Shown here piece after piece: positions 42,044 to 51,504 of a stretch of 64,000 nucleotides of DNA. The notes beneath the pieces were generated by a model that was not told where the DNA came from, searched no databases, and saw only the letters and a list, made by a program, of their open reading frames with translations. Every line of letters starts with the position of its first letter. Position 1 is the first letter of the stretch. The position numbers and the translations under genes were made by a program. The DNA is taken from NCBI RefSeq assembly GCF_000376445.1, contig NZ_AQXI01000005.1:51375-115374 (forward strand), given 5' to 3'. The stretch comes from Haladaptatus paucihalophilus DX253. GTDB lineage: Archaea; Halobacteriota; Halobacteria; Halobacteriales; Haladaptataceae.

Positions 42044-42295
42044 GTCGCACGCACCGGAGCGAGTGGATTTTATATTTCCGGTCTGTCGATTCTTTGAACA
42101 CATCCTCGGGTAGGGTTCCTCGCTCTCGTAGGGCGACCCCGTTCATCTGGCGATGGTGTCAAACATCAACTTGTGGAGGCTGTCAGCGTTTTCGGCGTAG
42201 ACGCGGATCCTCACGTCCCACGAACTGGAGGTAAGGTAGACTGCCTAGATCCCCGCGATTCCTGGTCGACGCTCGTGTTGTAGCTTAAAAATCTA

Positions 42296-42334
42296 TGCGC
42301 GATTTGTGGTGGGTTTTTAGCGTGCCACCAGTCG
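42296..42334. mobile_element. Solo insertion-sequence end, copy A
   Basis: 39 nt (start TGCGCGATTTGTGGTG) matching 43084-43122 at 31 of 39 positions with no gaps. In both, the minus strand reads …AR then a stop codon (GCACGCTAA), so this looks like the transposase end of one IS type, left without the rest. Confidence 0.45.
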
Positions 42335-42438
42335 AGTGAGAGCAAATCACAGCAGGAAATGTCGTCGGTACATCACCGCCGGTACTTTTCTTCTCCTTAC
42401 CACTTTAGTAGTGTAGCGGCCTGTATCTAGGGACACCA

Positions 42439-42975
42439 ATGGTTGATCTAAAAATCGAGAAGGAGTACCCCTCGGATCGGGCGAAAAATGCCGCCCGAAT
42501 CCCGAGAAACGTTATACGTGACACTGCCCTACGGGAGGGCGATCCTGTACTCATACAGGGAACAAAACGAACCGTTTCAGTGATTAAACCGTTGGACATC
42601 GTCGATCCAGACGATAGCGTCCGATTAGACTCGTACACGCGCTGGAACGCTGGTGCTGAACTCGGTGATATTGTCTCTCTTGAATCTGTTGAGCTAAAAC
42701 CTGCGGAACTCGTCTCTATTGAAATTGCTGATTCAAAAGGAAACAGAGACGAAGAAATCACAAATGAACTAGTTGGCCGAGTCGTAATGAAGAATGACAT
42801 TGTTCCTATTTCTACAACGGAAGAGCCGTTTGTGCACGCACAGTTGATAGATTCATCTGAAGACCTTGTACAGGTAACTATCGACAAAGCGCAACCCGAT
42901 GAGTGTCTCATCATCACTGAGGAGACTCAGATCACCATCAGTCCTGCTGAGGATGAGGAACGTCAGAATCGCTGA
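42439..42975 (+). CDS. Stand-alone Cdc48 N-terminal-domain protein
   Basis: 178 residues. The N-terminal half resembles the double-psi beta-barrel of Cdc48/VAT: ARIPRNVIRDTALREGDPVL, then IQGTKRTVSVIKPLDIVDPD, DSVRLDSYTRWNAGAELGDI and VSLESVELKPAELV (compare R-D-G/S-YTRRNAGV-GD-V and KPAE in Cdc48). No AAA ATPase follows. The C-terminal half (about 95-170) resembles the second N-subdomain. It could act as a substrate adaptor for a Cdc48 made elsewhere. Unusual as a separate gene. Confidence 0.7.
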   Translation: MVDLKIEKEYPSDRAKNAARIPRNVIRDTALREGDPVLIQGTKRTVSVIKPLDIVDPDDSVRLDSYTRWNAGAELGDIVSLESVELKPAELVSIEIADSKGNRDEEITNELVGRVVMKNDIVPISTTEEPFVHAQLIDSSEDLVQVTIDKAQPDECLIITEETQITISPAEDEERQNR

Positions 42976-43083
42976 TTTCCCTGTATATACCGGGTAACAG
43001 TTCGGAATCGATACAGTAGCTGAGTGACTCTCTCCTGTCTCTTGCCACACTGAATCGCGCCCTGGGTCCCCCGAATTGATCTG

Positions 43084-43527
43084 TGCGCAATTCGTGGTGC
43101 ATATTTAGCGTGCTAACTGTCGTTGAAACTGACGACTGGATTCGGCGTAGCCGAACCATCGTGCAAAAGCAGTCTGATTGGTGAGATTTCGGCACGTTTC
43201 AAGATGCGTGATTGGTTTGATAACGAAAATAGAACGTGCGACGGCGGAGAGGTCGATTTCTGAAATTTGGCCGGTTTTGGCGATTGACTTCCTGTGGGCA
43301 GTATAAGCGGCAGTGCAACGACCCCAAGGCATCTAAATTAATCTACGGACTCTAATTCTTACATCGTTGTCGCAGCGTACCCAATTGAGGTATTTGACGT
43401 AGTGACAAGCCAATATCCAATGGATTAGGGCATATACCATCCACGGGCTGCGATAATCTGCGAAAGATTCGGTAGGTCCGAACCTTCGTGTGTTCTGCTG
43501 TAAAGTTGTAGTTTCTGTGCGAGTCAA
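43084..43527 (-). mobile_element. Degenerate IS/transposase remnant
   Basis: Two abutting minus-strand frames (43527-43333 and 43332-43105, TAG directly followed by ATG) with many Arg/Trp/His and no normal haloarchaeal composition, ending in the 39-nt element shared with 42296-42334. Family not identified; called a remnant because of the shared end and broken frame. Confidence 0.4.
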
Positions 43528-43549
43528 TTATTAATAGTCATATCTTAAA

Positions 43550-44413
43550 TTAGCATCCAAAGTCAACAGGCGAATGATTCTGTGCATAAATGCAAATCTG
43601 TTTGTCGACAGTTGTGCATCCGACAGCGGTAGCCGCTTGTATTAGTGCAGAGCATATTGCCGCACAGCCGAAAATAGCAATGAAGTTGGCACCAAATACT
43701 GCCGAGCATGCAGCTACACAAACGTATCTACCACCGATTCCCCCAATTACTTTTCCACAAACAGTATCAACTAATACTTGGCAAGCCGCACAAGGAATAG
43801 TATCCATAGTGGTAACTCCCCCCGGCGTAGAGAGCTGAGAATCCGCGATGACCTCGTTGGAATATTGATGAGGAGACTCATCTTTTAGACCAAACTCTCG
43901 CCGAATATATTCTCCGCTATTGATTTCTTTGGACGTTAGTCCATAGAGACCAACTGGAACACGTGTCCCTTCTTCCTTTACAGTGAATACAAAGAGAAAG
44001 CCTGCACCATTCGTAGAATTTCTTTTTTGTGACTGGCTTGTGTCCACTCCAAATGGAATTACAGAGATTCGGGGATCGAACTGATTCGCCTCTGAATTAT
44101 CAGTTTGGACATTAATATATATCTCAGAACTACTTTCTGGCTTTAATCCAGATTTTCTTTCCATATAGTTTATTAAGTTCTCTACTCTTATTTCAACAGT
44201 AGAAGCAGTATTGAGAGTGTGGATTGCTGATCCGGTATTTAGCGTTGCATCGACAACATTCAAACCTTGTCCATTCTCGGTCTGAATAGACTTGCCCGGT
44301 TTCGCGCTCCCTGACCCTACAGAAAGGCCACTTAGTGCCGTGAATGAGCTTGCTACACCAATGGACTTTAGTACTCTACGTCTGCTATTGTTGCTACCAT
44401 TGTCTTTTTGCAT
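43550..44413 (-). CDS. Halocin-C8-like precursor (Tat-exported, ten-Cys C-terminal domain)
   Basis: 287 residues. Signal: NNSRRRVLKSIGVASSFTAL, a twin-arginine motif with hydrophobic core. Residues about 40-200 form a globular domain (immunity-like in the halocin C8 precursor). The C-terminal 80 residues hold exactly ten Cys (208, 211, 219, 232, 236, 250, 254, 266, 274, 287), opening with C-x2-C-x7-C as mature halocin C8 does, and are otherwise Gly/Ala/Ile-rich. Overall length is close to that of the known precursor (about 283). Proposed: export, cleavage near residue 205, release of an antimicrobial peptide, N-terminal part giving immunity. AT-rich, flanked by IS remnants. Confidence 0.8.
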   Translation of the reverse strand: MQKDNGSNNSRRRVLKSIGVASSFTALSGLSVGSGSAKPGKSIQTENGQGLNVVDATLNTGSAIHTLNTASTVEIRVENLINYMERKSGLKPESSSEIYINVQTDNSEANQFDPRISVIPFGVDTSQSQKRNSTNGAGFLFVFTVKEEGTRVPVGLYGLTSKEINSGEYIRREFGLKDESPHQYSNEVIADSQLSTPGGVTTMDTIPCAACQVLVDTVCGKVIGGIGGRYVCVAACSAVFGANFIAIFGCAAICSALIQAATAVGCTTVDKQICIYAQNHSPVDFGC

Positions 44414-44778
44414 TGCATATTATATGAACAAGAACGCCAATAAATATTTTCTCTAAAAATTTAAACATTCAAATAACATAATTAAAATAATAATAATATT
44501 TATCATATAATGTGTATCTATGGAATATATAGATGAGCTGGCCAGTAAAGTAGATCCAAGGAAACGAGCAGTCGGAGTACGTATTTAACATTTTCACCAC
44601 AAGAGGGAGATTATCTATGTAAGTCAAGCATGAATATAATCATGTCCAGATATTATTATACACTATCAACGGGTTAACTCAGGTGACAACTACAAGTTTT
44701 AGTTTAGAATTTTAGCTCCAAATCAACTATTGCAGATTCGTAGCTAAATCCGGACCGTATCAGCTATTAGTCGTGAGT
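44414..44778. other. A/T-rich gap upstream of halocin gene
   Basis: Contains the halocin promoter and a plus-strand mini-ORF 44520-44588 (22 aa: MEYIDELASKVDPRKRAVGV, RI) which may be a truncated gene or a chance frame. No RNA gene seen. Confidence 0.4.
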
Positions 44779-45006
44779 TTATCGGCTGATAATATACCGT
44801 AGAGGAGTCAATACTAAATACATGGCAATAAATGCGATAATGAACTGAGTCACACCAGAACCTATCGATTGAACATTTCCTAAGGCATAGTTCACTATGA
44901 CCGCTGCAATACCTACAAAAAAGGCAAAAATAAATCGTCTTTTGTTAAGAATTTCGGACGTACGATTTGAACTTGATGACGCTGATTTGTTTGAACCCAT
45001 ACCCAC
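44779..45006 (-). CDS. Small two-helix membrane protein behind the halocin locus
   Basis: 75 residues; Ser-rich cytoplasmic start, basic ILNKRRF, then two membrane helices with a short loop (GNVQSIGSGVTQ). It lies upstream of the halocin gene on the same strand with a 365-nt gap. Could be an accessory of halocin export or immunity, only by neighbourhood. Confidence 0.45.
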   Translation of the reverse strand: MGMGSNKSASSSSNRTSEILNKRRFIFAFFVGIAAVIVNYALGNVQSIGSGVTQFIIAFIAMYLVLTPLRYIISR

Positions 45007-45648
45007 TAGTTTTAGCTCACGAGTTATAAAGCTACTTCTTAACTAACCATATGGTGGTAAAATAATTACGTAGGCTGCCCCAACAATCAGTATCCTTTCT
45101 ACAAGATTGTTGAAGCAGGAAAAGCACAATCCAACCACTGATCGTTATGGTATGTAGCGTCATCACAGCGAGCAACTTACACCGTATCTCACCGTGTGAA
45201 ACTCTTAATGGGTTAACCTTTGCAGCATGACTCTCTAAATAGGAGTAAAGAGGTGATTCCCGCAACGGCTACTCATCTATATTTGGTTGGTCTATTGTTT
45301 GGTAGCGCAGATATGCCACAATGATCAATTTGCCTGAGTACACGCAATCACCCTCACGATTTACACGTTGTCATATTAACGAGTAGGGTGACTAAGGCGC
45401 ATAAAAAATGGTGAGAAGGACTGGCGTTCCGAAGTAGGATACTGACTTAGGAAGTCCAAAAACACCGTACAGATTGAATCGAGGTTCCATGGTGATTCCC
45501 ACGTCTGCTTAGTGCAAGATAAGGCAGTGGGACAAATGGAGCTCACCAATTCACTCTTCATGCAGAAGTGGGCCAAATTTACTGTCGTCTGACTTCATAA
45601 GCGACAGTAGTCACTCCGGGATTTCCAACTCACTCAATGCGTATTGGG
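45007..45648. other. Gap without supported gene
   Basis: 640 nt. Minus-strand frames at 45032-45265 and 45376-45576 have no signals. A stem TACTGTCG/CGACAGTA with a 14-nt loop at 45580-45609 sits 40 nt after the vapC stop, followed on the minus strand by AAATTT; possible terminator. Confidence 0.4.
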
Positions 45649-46041
45649 TCACGGTCGCTCGTCTTCGGGCGGCTCGAGGGCGACGCGATCGATATCCAGA
45701 TCGTCATAAATGTGATCGGACGCAAGTATCCTGAGTCGCTTTGTCTCGACCGTTGCGGCATGGACAGCATCGAATGCGGTTGCGCCCTCCTCGTCTTGAT
45801 ACTTCGCGGCCTTCAACGCGATTTGCTTTTCCTCGTCGGTGACCGTCACAATATCGAGCAAGTCAGCCATCGCCCGTGTGCGGTCGAACTCATAGCGGTC
45901 GCTCACGGCGAGAAACTCTGCCAACGCAACGAGTGAAGTTTCGAGCGTCTCGTACCCGTCAACGGCAGCGACAGCGCGCTCTTGTAACCAATCGTCGTCT
46001 TTCGCGAGCGCGAGCAGAAAGTCAGTCTCGACGAACATCAT
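45649..46041 (-). CDS. PIN-domain ribonuclease toxin (VapC-like)
   Basis: About 130 residues starting MMFVETDFLLALAKDDDWL. PIN-fold acidic residues: the D in VETDFLL, Glu in SLVALAEFL, and Asp in GATAFDAVHAAT and LASDHIYDDL. It should cleave RNA when freed from its antitoxin. Start taken at the ATG overlapping the end of the antitoxin gene by 20 nt; the open frame runs 56 codons further in an unlikely composition. Confidence 0.85.
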   Translation of the reverse strand: MMFVETDFLLALAKDDDWLQERAVAAVDGYETLETSLVALAEFLAVSDRYEFDRTRAMADLLDIVTVTDEEKQIALKAAKYQDEEGATAFDAVHAATVETKRLRILASDHIYDDLDIDRVALEPPEDERP

Positions 46042-46270
46042 TCTCCGCATCGTCGACGGCTTGATCACGCCCCTCTTGTCGGAGTTCATCAACGGATTTG
46101 CCCTCGAAGGCATCACCGACTGCTTCGCGAAGCCCCTCAAGTGGGTCCTCGTCAACTGGAACGAGTTCGATTCGATCCTGATATTCGACGACATGGAATC
46201 GTTCGCCATATCGTGCTCGGAGGTCCTTCGAGAGGTATAATCGGCCGCGTTCGTCGGTCTTCGTTGTCAT
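46022..46270 (-). CDS. AbrB/SpoVT-fold antitoxin (VapB-like)
   Basis: 82 residues from MTTKTDERGRLYLSKDLRAR. The swapped-hairpin AbrB domain is clear: DERGRLYLSKDLRARYGERF then VVEYQDRIELVPV. The C-terminal half (EGKSVDELRQEGRDQAVDDA) would wrap the PIN toxin. Gene overlaps vapC; the pair is expected to repress its own promoter, and a 19-bp palindrome lies 66 nt upstream. Confidence 0.85.
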   Translation of the reverse strand: MTTKTDERGRLYLSKDLRARYGERFHVVEYQDRIELVPVDEDPLEGLREAVGDAFEGKSVDELRQEGRDQAVDDAENDVRRD

Positions 46271-46336
46271 AGGTCGGTATACGTTGTGGGACAATATTAG
46301 CTTTTTCCCACTAACATCATTTCCGTAGGATGACGA

Positions 46337-46355
46337 GTTAGTAGATTATACTAAC
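46337..46355. repeat. 19-bp palindrome, copy 2
   Basis: GTTAGTAGATTATACTAAC, perfect 7-bp arms, upstream of the antitoxin gene. Confidence 0.7.
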
Positions 46356-46439
46356 TTCTATTTCTGTGAGTGGTTGAATCTCGTGAAAGACATTTTTTCG
46401 TGTTTATGTAGAGGTACGCAGTAGCGTAGATTGATCGGA

Positions 46440-47699
46440 TTAGAAAATATCTTGCTTTGTCAAAAAGGCCCCGAGACAGGCCACTCCACAGACAACAGCA
46501 ATTGCGGGGTAGGCAACGACAAGCCCGGTTTTCTCTGCAAGTCCACCAAAGAGCGCAGGACCAATGACTCCACCGAGGGCAGATGCCGTTTGGACAATTC
46601 CAAACAAGCTCCCACTACTCTCTTGAGTTGCATATTCTGAGATAAGCGTATTCACAACCGGGAGCGTCGCATATACTGCCATTCCCAGAACAAAAAACCA
46701 GCCTACAAATACGAGTGGTTGTCCTGGAATAAGTGCCGTCACACCAATCAGAATCCCTGCAACGAGAAACATCACTGTGATCAAATGGAGGCGATCATAG
46801 CGATCAGCAAGCGATCCGAACCACAACGTTGTGATCGCACCGCCAGCGAGAAACATCCCAAGAGCACCATTTGCCATTCCAGTCGACATTGCTGTTCGGA
46901 CGACTGCATACGAAGTCGCATACGTCCGCACCCCATACGTTTGGAGGGTAAACGCGAACTTCGCTAACACCAGCCCAAGCACCCACAGCGCAATCGGAAT
47001 TCGAATCGCCTGAAACACTCGCTTTCGAAAGCTACCTGGAGAACCCGATGACGATGGGTCTGAACGACTGACCGCTGGCGTGGGTTGAGTGGCAGTTCTG
47101 GTTGTTATTGCAAACACGCCCGCATAGAGGACGCCAAAGATGCCGGCGACCCGAAGGCCGGTTCGCCACCCTGTAAGTGCCGCGACACCGCCGATCATAA
47201 GCGGGGCGAGCAAATTGCCGAGCAGGCCGGCAACTTCGTGGACCCCCATTGCTTTTCCAACAGTTGTCTCCGATTCGATATCGCTTATCAGCGACATTCC
47301 CGCAGGGTGGTACACACTCCCGCCGAGACCCGAAACTGCAACGCCCATCGCGATAAAAAGATACGATGATGCGAAGCTTGCACCGACCAATCCAAGACCC
47401 ATAACAACAGTTCCGAGCGTGATGAGGCGGGCTTGACCGACTCGATCTGCCAGGAAGCCAGCCGGAAGCTGAAAGAGTGCGTACATCGCAAAGTACACCG
47501 AGACAAGCAATCCAGCACGTGCATATGTCAGTCCATAATCGGTAACGAGGAGCGGTAGAATTGGTGGGAGTGCAAGGCTGAAAAACTCGTTGACGCCGTG
47601 GGCACCACTGATCAGGACAACACGTCGGGGATAGGTAACATCAAACAGTGGTGCTGCTCGATTTGTGAGAAACTGATGGATCAAGGGAGGTGAATCCAA
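46440..47699 (-). CDS. MFS transporter
   Basis: About 419 residues, twelve helices, with the loop motif GFLADRVGQARLITLG (motif A) after helix 2 and FGSLADRYDRLHLITV in the second half; substrate unknown. The minus-strand frame opens at 47963 but there is no ATG until deep in the protein; TTG at 47699 is proposed because a TTAATATA box lies about 30 nt upstream, giving a leaderless start in LDSPPLIHQFL. A TTG at 47684 is the alternative. Confidence 0.82.
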   Translation of the reverse strand: MDSPPLIHQFLTNRAAPLFDVTYPRRVVLISGAHGVNEFFSLALPPILPLLVTDYGLTYARAGLLVSVYFAMYALFQLPAGFLADRVGQARLITLGTVVMGLGLVGASFASSYLFIAMGVAVSGLGGSVYHPAGMSLISDIESETTVGKAMGVHEVAGLLGNLLAPLMIGGVAALTGWRTGLRVAGIFGVLYAGVFAITTRTATQPTPAVSRSDPSSSGSPGSFRKRVFQAIRIPIALWVLGLVLAKFAFTLQTYGVRTYATSYAVVRTAMSTGMANGALGMFLAGGAITTLWFGSLADRYDRLHLITVMFLVAGILIGVTALIPGQPLVFVGWFFVLGMAVYATLPVVNTLISEYATQESSGSLFGIVQTASALGGVIGPALFGGLAEKTGLVVAYPAIAVVCGVACLGAFLTKQDIF

Positions 47700-48440
47700 C
47701 TCGCTGTCGTATTCTTCCGTGCGAGATATATTAACGTGTTTTCGTAGCAGCAATCTCAACGTATGGCGCGAACAATACTGGTGTCTCTCGGGTCGTGTTC
47801 TCCACGGCTCGTTTGCTTCTTGTGCTGCCACGTTTGCACGCTTATCGAGGAACGCGACATCAAGAAACTCCAAAACATGACGAGTTTCGACGCGAACCAA
47901 CTCGAACACCTGGGTAAGCGACGGTGTATCGCCGAGAACAAGGATTCGGGTGAGTCGAAACAACTCGACACGAACGAGATGACCCCTTTGCTAAAAGTTG
48001 ATGTCTGGTTGACCATTCACAATGGTCAGCTGTTGTGTGATCGAGACGTGTTCGTGGTCGTCGTCATCCTCGTTATACTCTGGGCATTTAATCCCGCTCC
48101 ATATTTCATTAGCACCGCTGTCTGTTACTTCGATACTGGATTACAATTCTTATTCGGTTATAAAATATTCTATCACTTTCGTGCCTCCGAGAAATTGGAA
48201 ACTGCTATCGTTATATTTCGATTGTCGGTACCGGTGATGTTCCACTTCTGCTTACTTTCGAAGTAACCCATTTTCAGCCGTTTCTTTATTACTCTCTCCC
48301 TACAGACGAATGAGATACTTAACGATCTCAAAGAAATACAATCCGGAAGGAGTATAACGGTAATTCCCTGTTTTTATTTTACTTAGAAGCATAGTAATAA
48401 TTAGTTAGTTTATATTTTTATATCATAGTTTTAAAATCGT
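47700..48440. other. Gap with competing frames, no supported gene
   Basis: Frames on both strands (47763-48266 plus, 47756-48016 minus) are Cys/Phe-rich or overlap each other and lack motifs. The right half is very A/T-rich. Possibly decayed mobile DNA. Confidence 0.4.
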
Positions 48441-48848
48441 ATGACGGAAAGAAACGATGTGCTTAGACGAAGAGAAGTGATCAATAAAGGCGCCGCAGTC
48501 ACCGCTGGAATTGCAGGACTAACCACGTTGTCTGAGTCTGCTTCAGCTGCCACCTGGGATGCAATTTACCGGGCTGAGAGCACTGGTGGTTCGGGAAGTT
48601 GGTCAGTAAAACTCGACCTTTCGAATGTCCCAAGTAGTAATTGGGATTATGAGACAAGAAGTTGGGAAAGCGCGGCCGATCAAGACGGAGCACGTTATGA
48701 TCCAGATACAGAAATTATTAGATTTTTTGGCGAAGTCGATAATGGTCCGTTCTCGCCTGGATACGATGAAATCGCTGTTAGCCCAGATCCACCAGTGGTG
48801 AATATTTACTCTGATTCCGGCGTATCTGTAACAAAATATGATGCTTAG
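48441..48848 (+). CDS. Tat-exported small protein, unknown function
   Basis: 135 residues. LRRREVINKGAAVTAGIAGL TT then SESASAA-T is a twin-arginine signal with a cleavage-like AxA. The mature part (~98 aa) is acidic, Ser/Asp/Trp-rich, predicted beta, no Cys. AT-rich, alone between gaps. Might be a secreted toxin or adhesin, but nothing supports a choice. Confidence 0.55.
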   Translation: MTERNDVLRRREVINKGAAVTAGIAGLTTLSESASAATWDAIYRAESTGGSGSWSVKLDLSNVPSSNWDYETRSWESAADQDGARYDPDTEIIRFFGEVDNGPFSPGYDEIAVSPDPPVVNIYSDSGVSVTKYDA

Positions 48849-49586
48849 TATTTGAAACCCAGCACGGATCGATTAACTTTGAAACAATAGCATCAACCTC
48901 TAATTCACCGCCTTTTGCAGAATGAACAAATATTTATCACGGATCAGTCGTCTGCCGGTAGGATCCTCGTTGAGCCACCCTTCCGGAGATTCACCGACTG
49001 CTCAGCAACGCCTTCGGTGGAAGCCCGATGCATCAACTCGTGACTGACGTCGGTTTGTGACTGTTTTGTGAGGGCTTCGCCAGGTAAAGAATTGACTGTT
49101 AGGATATCTAACGAAAGTAGAACGCAAGACAGTAGCGACTTTGCGATTTTTCGATTGGGTGAGTTTGTAGAGGTGTGGGACTACAAGGGATGCTAAGTCT
49201 CGCGAACACCCCACATAGGACCATTGAATTAGTATAGGATCCTAACTAGACACCATCGTGATTCAGCACGACATATAATTACGGGTGACTAAACAGAGTA
49301 ATGAATGGGCCTGTTTCTATTCATCATATAGCTGCTCTTTTGCCTGATTTGATAAGCGGAAGTGGAATCGGCCGGGTCACCGCCCTCAATGAACCAGATT
49401 TTGTTCGATTGCATCAATGCGATGGCAACGATCACTGCTGGCACAAACCCGGAGTATCTAGCGAATACCCAATTAGTCGTGGTTTCGTTCCTCTCCGATT
49501 TGACTGGGGATTGGGAAGGATAGAAGCCGATCTAGATGACCTGTTCAGTGTGCTGATCAAGATCGATTATTTCAATAACCCCTCTC
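48849..49586. other. Gap with palindromes, no supported gene
   Basis: Plus-strand frame 49301-49612 lacks motifs. The gap holds GTTAGGATATCTAAC (49098-49112, related short form) and ATTAGTATAGGATCCTAAC (49228-49246, variant of the 19-bp palindrome). Confidence 0.4.
49228..49246. repeat. 19-bp palindrome, variant copy
   Basis: ATTAGTATAGGATCCTAAC; two differences between the arms. Confidence 0.5.
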
Positions 49587-50486
49587 TCATTCGTGGTCTG
49601 TTCGGTCGTTAATGGAGCCATCCTCGATTGATGGGCGGGCAGGAGTCAGCCGCGCAGGCCCATAACGGACGAGTAATACAACTGCAAGAGTGCCGTAGAT
49701 CGCAAGTAACAAACTACCCCCTGTTAGTGACGTTGTTACGCCTTCACTTCCCCCGACCAAGTAGTATGATATACTCACGTTATAGCTAGCGTGAAAGAAC
49801 ATTGCTGGGAGGATGCTGCCCTCAACGTCATTCGTAAGCCAGGTCATAATAACCGAGAGCGCTATCAAACCCGGGAGGTAAATCCAGGGATTAATTCCAG
49901 TCAGGCTGTGGCCCGGAAGCATCAACAGCGGCAGATGCCACACCCCCCACACGATACCTACTAGGATACTTGCGGTGAGCGCACTATGGGTCGCTTGCAG
50001 CCGCGGAAGCAGGAATCCGCGCCACCCCGGCTCCTCGGCTACCCCGTTGAATAACAGTATTATCCCAATATAGAGGGGAAATACTACCACAGATGGGACT
50101 GCGGCAGGAGTTATCCTCCCGCCGAACAGCCAGACGTGAGCTGCTCCAGCGAGCACAATCGCAAGAATGGGAATCAGGAGGGCAGCGAGATAGTAGCGCG
50201 CAGCAATGCGGATTCGGAATATATCCGAGAGCCACATTCGGAGGTTTTGACCACTCGCTTTGATCAACAGGGCCCCACCGATGAAGGGACCAAATCCACC
50301 GATGGTAGTCAGGATAAACATATCAGTCCAGGTACTTAGCCCCCAGCACGACCATGATATGGTATATACCAGAACGATGAATGACACAACTGGATAGCGG
50401 TTGGTCAATCGACGGACAAGGGGGTGTTCATCGGTTACCGCGTCTGACGGTCGATGAGCAGGTATTTCGGACATAGTTTCGTTCAT
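49587..50486 (-). CDS. CPBP-family intramembrane glutamic protease
   Basis: 299 residues, eight or so helices. The Abi/CPBP catalytic motif EEPGWRGFLLPRLQ (Glu 151, Glu 152, Arg 156) is followed by VWHLPL (His 184) and a late Asn/His helix (MFFHASYNVSISYYL), all as needed. Members process prenylated or membrane proteins, or protect against self-made bacteriocins; with a halocin-like gene 5 kb away, immunity is imaginable but unproved. Divergent from the next operon. Confidence 0.88.
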   Translation of the reverse strand: MNETMSEIPAHRPSDAVTDEHPLVRRLTNRYPVVSFIVLVYTISWSCWGLSTWTDMFILTTIGGFGPFIGGALLIKASGQNLRMWLSDIFRIRIAARYYLAALLIPILAIVLAGAAHVWLFGGRITPAAVPSVVVFPLYIGIILLFNGVAEEPGWRGFLLPRLQATHSALTASILVGIVWGVWHLPLLMLPGHSLTGINPWIYLPGLIALSVIMTWLTNDVEGSILPAMFFHASYNVSISYYLVGGSEGVTTSLTGGSLLLAIYGTLAVVLLVRYGPARLTPARPSIEDGSINDRTDHE

Positions 50487-50585
50487 CCGAAGAGATATTG
50501 GCAGGGAGTATAACCCCTGTAGCGAAGTTCCTGGCTCGGGAACTGCTGCTCTTGTTTTATATAGCGGTGCGACGACTCTTGTCCT

Positions 50586-50939
50586 GTGGACGAGGAAACC
50601 GAGAATGATACGGCGGCAATTGCTGCCATTCTCGATGACGAGTACGCTCGGGCGATCCTCGCCGCGACCAGTATGGAACCAATGTCAGCGACCACCCTCA
50701 GTGAAACCTGTGACGCGTCACCCCAAACGATCTATCGCCGGGTCGACGACCTCAAACGCCACGAGTTGCTCACCGAGCGGGTTCAGGTTGATCCGGATGG
50801 AAATCACTACGCGGTTTACACAGCTCGCCTTGACGCGGTCACCGTCCGATTAGACGACGGAAAGTTCACCGTCGAGATCACCCGGACGGAGCCCGATGTC
50901 GCAGACCGGTTCACTCGATACGTGGAGAATCTCAGATGA
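50586..50939 (+). CDS. ArsR-type winged-helix regulator
   Basis: 117 residues, GTG start. ILDDEYARAILAATSMEPMS then TTLSETCDASPQTIYRRVDD and a wing QVDPDGNHYAVYTA form the winged helix found in haloarchaeal ArsR-like proteins. Stop overlaps the next gene by ATGA. Heads an operon with a DUF7521-like membrane protein and, 170 nt later, a sensor-domain protein. Confidence 0.8.
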   Translation: MDEETENDTAAIAAILDDEYARAILAATSMEPMSATTLSETCDASPQTIYRRVDDLKRHELLTERVQVDPDGNHYAVYTARLDAVTVRLDDGKFTVEITRTEPDVADRFTRYVENLR

Positions 50940-51337
50940 TGAACATATCCATCACTGACTTTGATCAGCTAATCCTCCAGATTGCCTCACCCGAGCTGTC
51001 ACAGGTGAAAGTGTTGATACTGGTTGCGAGTGGAATCCTCGCTGCAGCGTTCGGTCTCCTCATCGGCTACCAGGCATTCCGGGGCTACCGTCGTAATCGA
51101 AGCAAGCCAATGCTGTACATCGCCAGCGGGATCGTGCTACTGACGACGGTGCCATTCATCGGGTCGGTCCTGCTGGCCTCAATCGGTGGACAGAATCCGT
51201 TTGTGACTCTCCTCCTCCAGCGTCTGCTCGAATTCGCTGGACTTGCGTGTATCACATATGCGTTATATGGCGATCACGACCAGGCACAACCACACGATGA
51301 ACAACCGCAGGAAAGACACCCAAATGCGAACAGATAA
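50936..51337 (+). CDS. DUF7521-like membrane protein
   Basis: 133 residues, three helices, with the cytoplasmic basic loop FRGYRRNRSKPMLY after helix 1 typical of this haloarchaeal family, which is regularly paired with an ArsR-type gene as here. Probably the sensing or output partner of the regulator; unproved. Translationally coupled to it (ATGA). Confidence 0.75.
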   Translation: MMNISITDFDQLILQIASPELSQVKVLILVASGILAAAFGLLIGYQAFRGYRRNRSKPMLYIASGIVLLTTVPFIGSVLLASIGGQNPFVTLLLQRLLEFAGLACITYALYGDHDQAQPHDEQPQERHPNANR

Positions 51338-51504
51338 CGACACCATCCAGCTGACCAATCCCTCCAGGGCTCCACCATCGTCCCGGAGTGCTCGATCTCT
51401 GCTGCTTTTATGTGGAGCAGAGCAATGAGGAGTTTCGCTCTATCAAACAACATTCACGGAGCTGCCACATGATGGTGCACCTTTCATTGACTGTCTTAGG
51501 AGTA

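Noticed and set aside
41193..42146. 317-aa Arg-rich minus-strand frame
   Set aside because: Second-frame shadow of DUF63 caused by high G+C.
47756..48266. Overlapping frames on both strands upstream of the MFS gene
   Set aside because: Mutually antisense, Cys/Phe-rich, no motif; cannot tell coding from decayed DNA.
49301..49612. 103-aa plus-strand frame
   Set aside because: No motif and codon usage unlike haloarchaeal genes; runs into the convergent CPBP gene.
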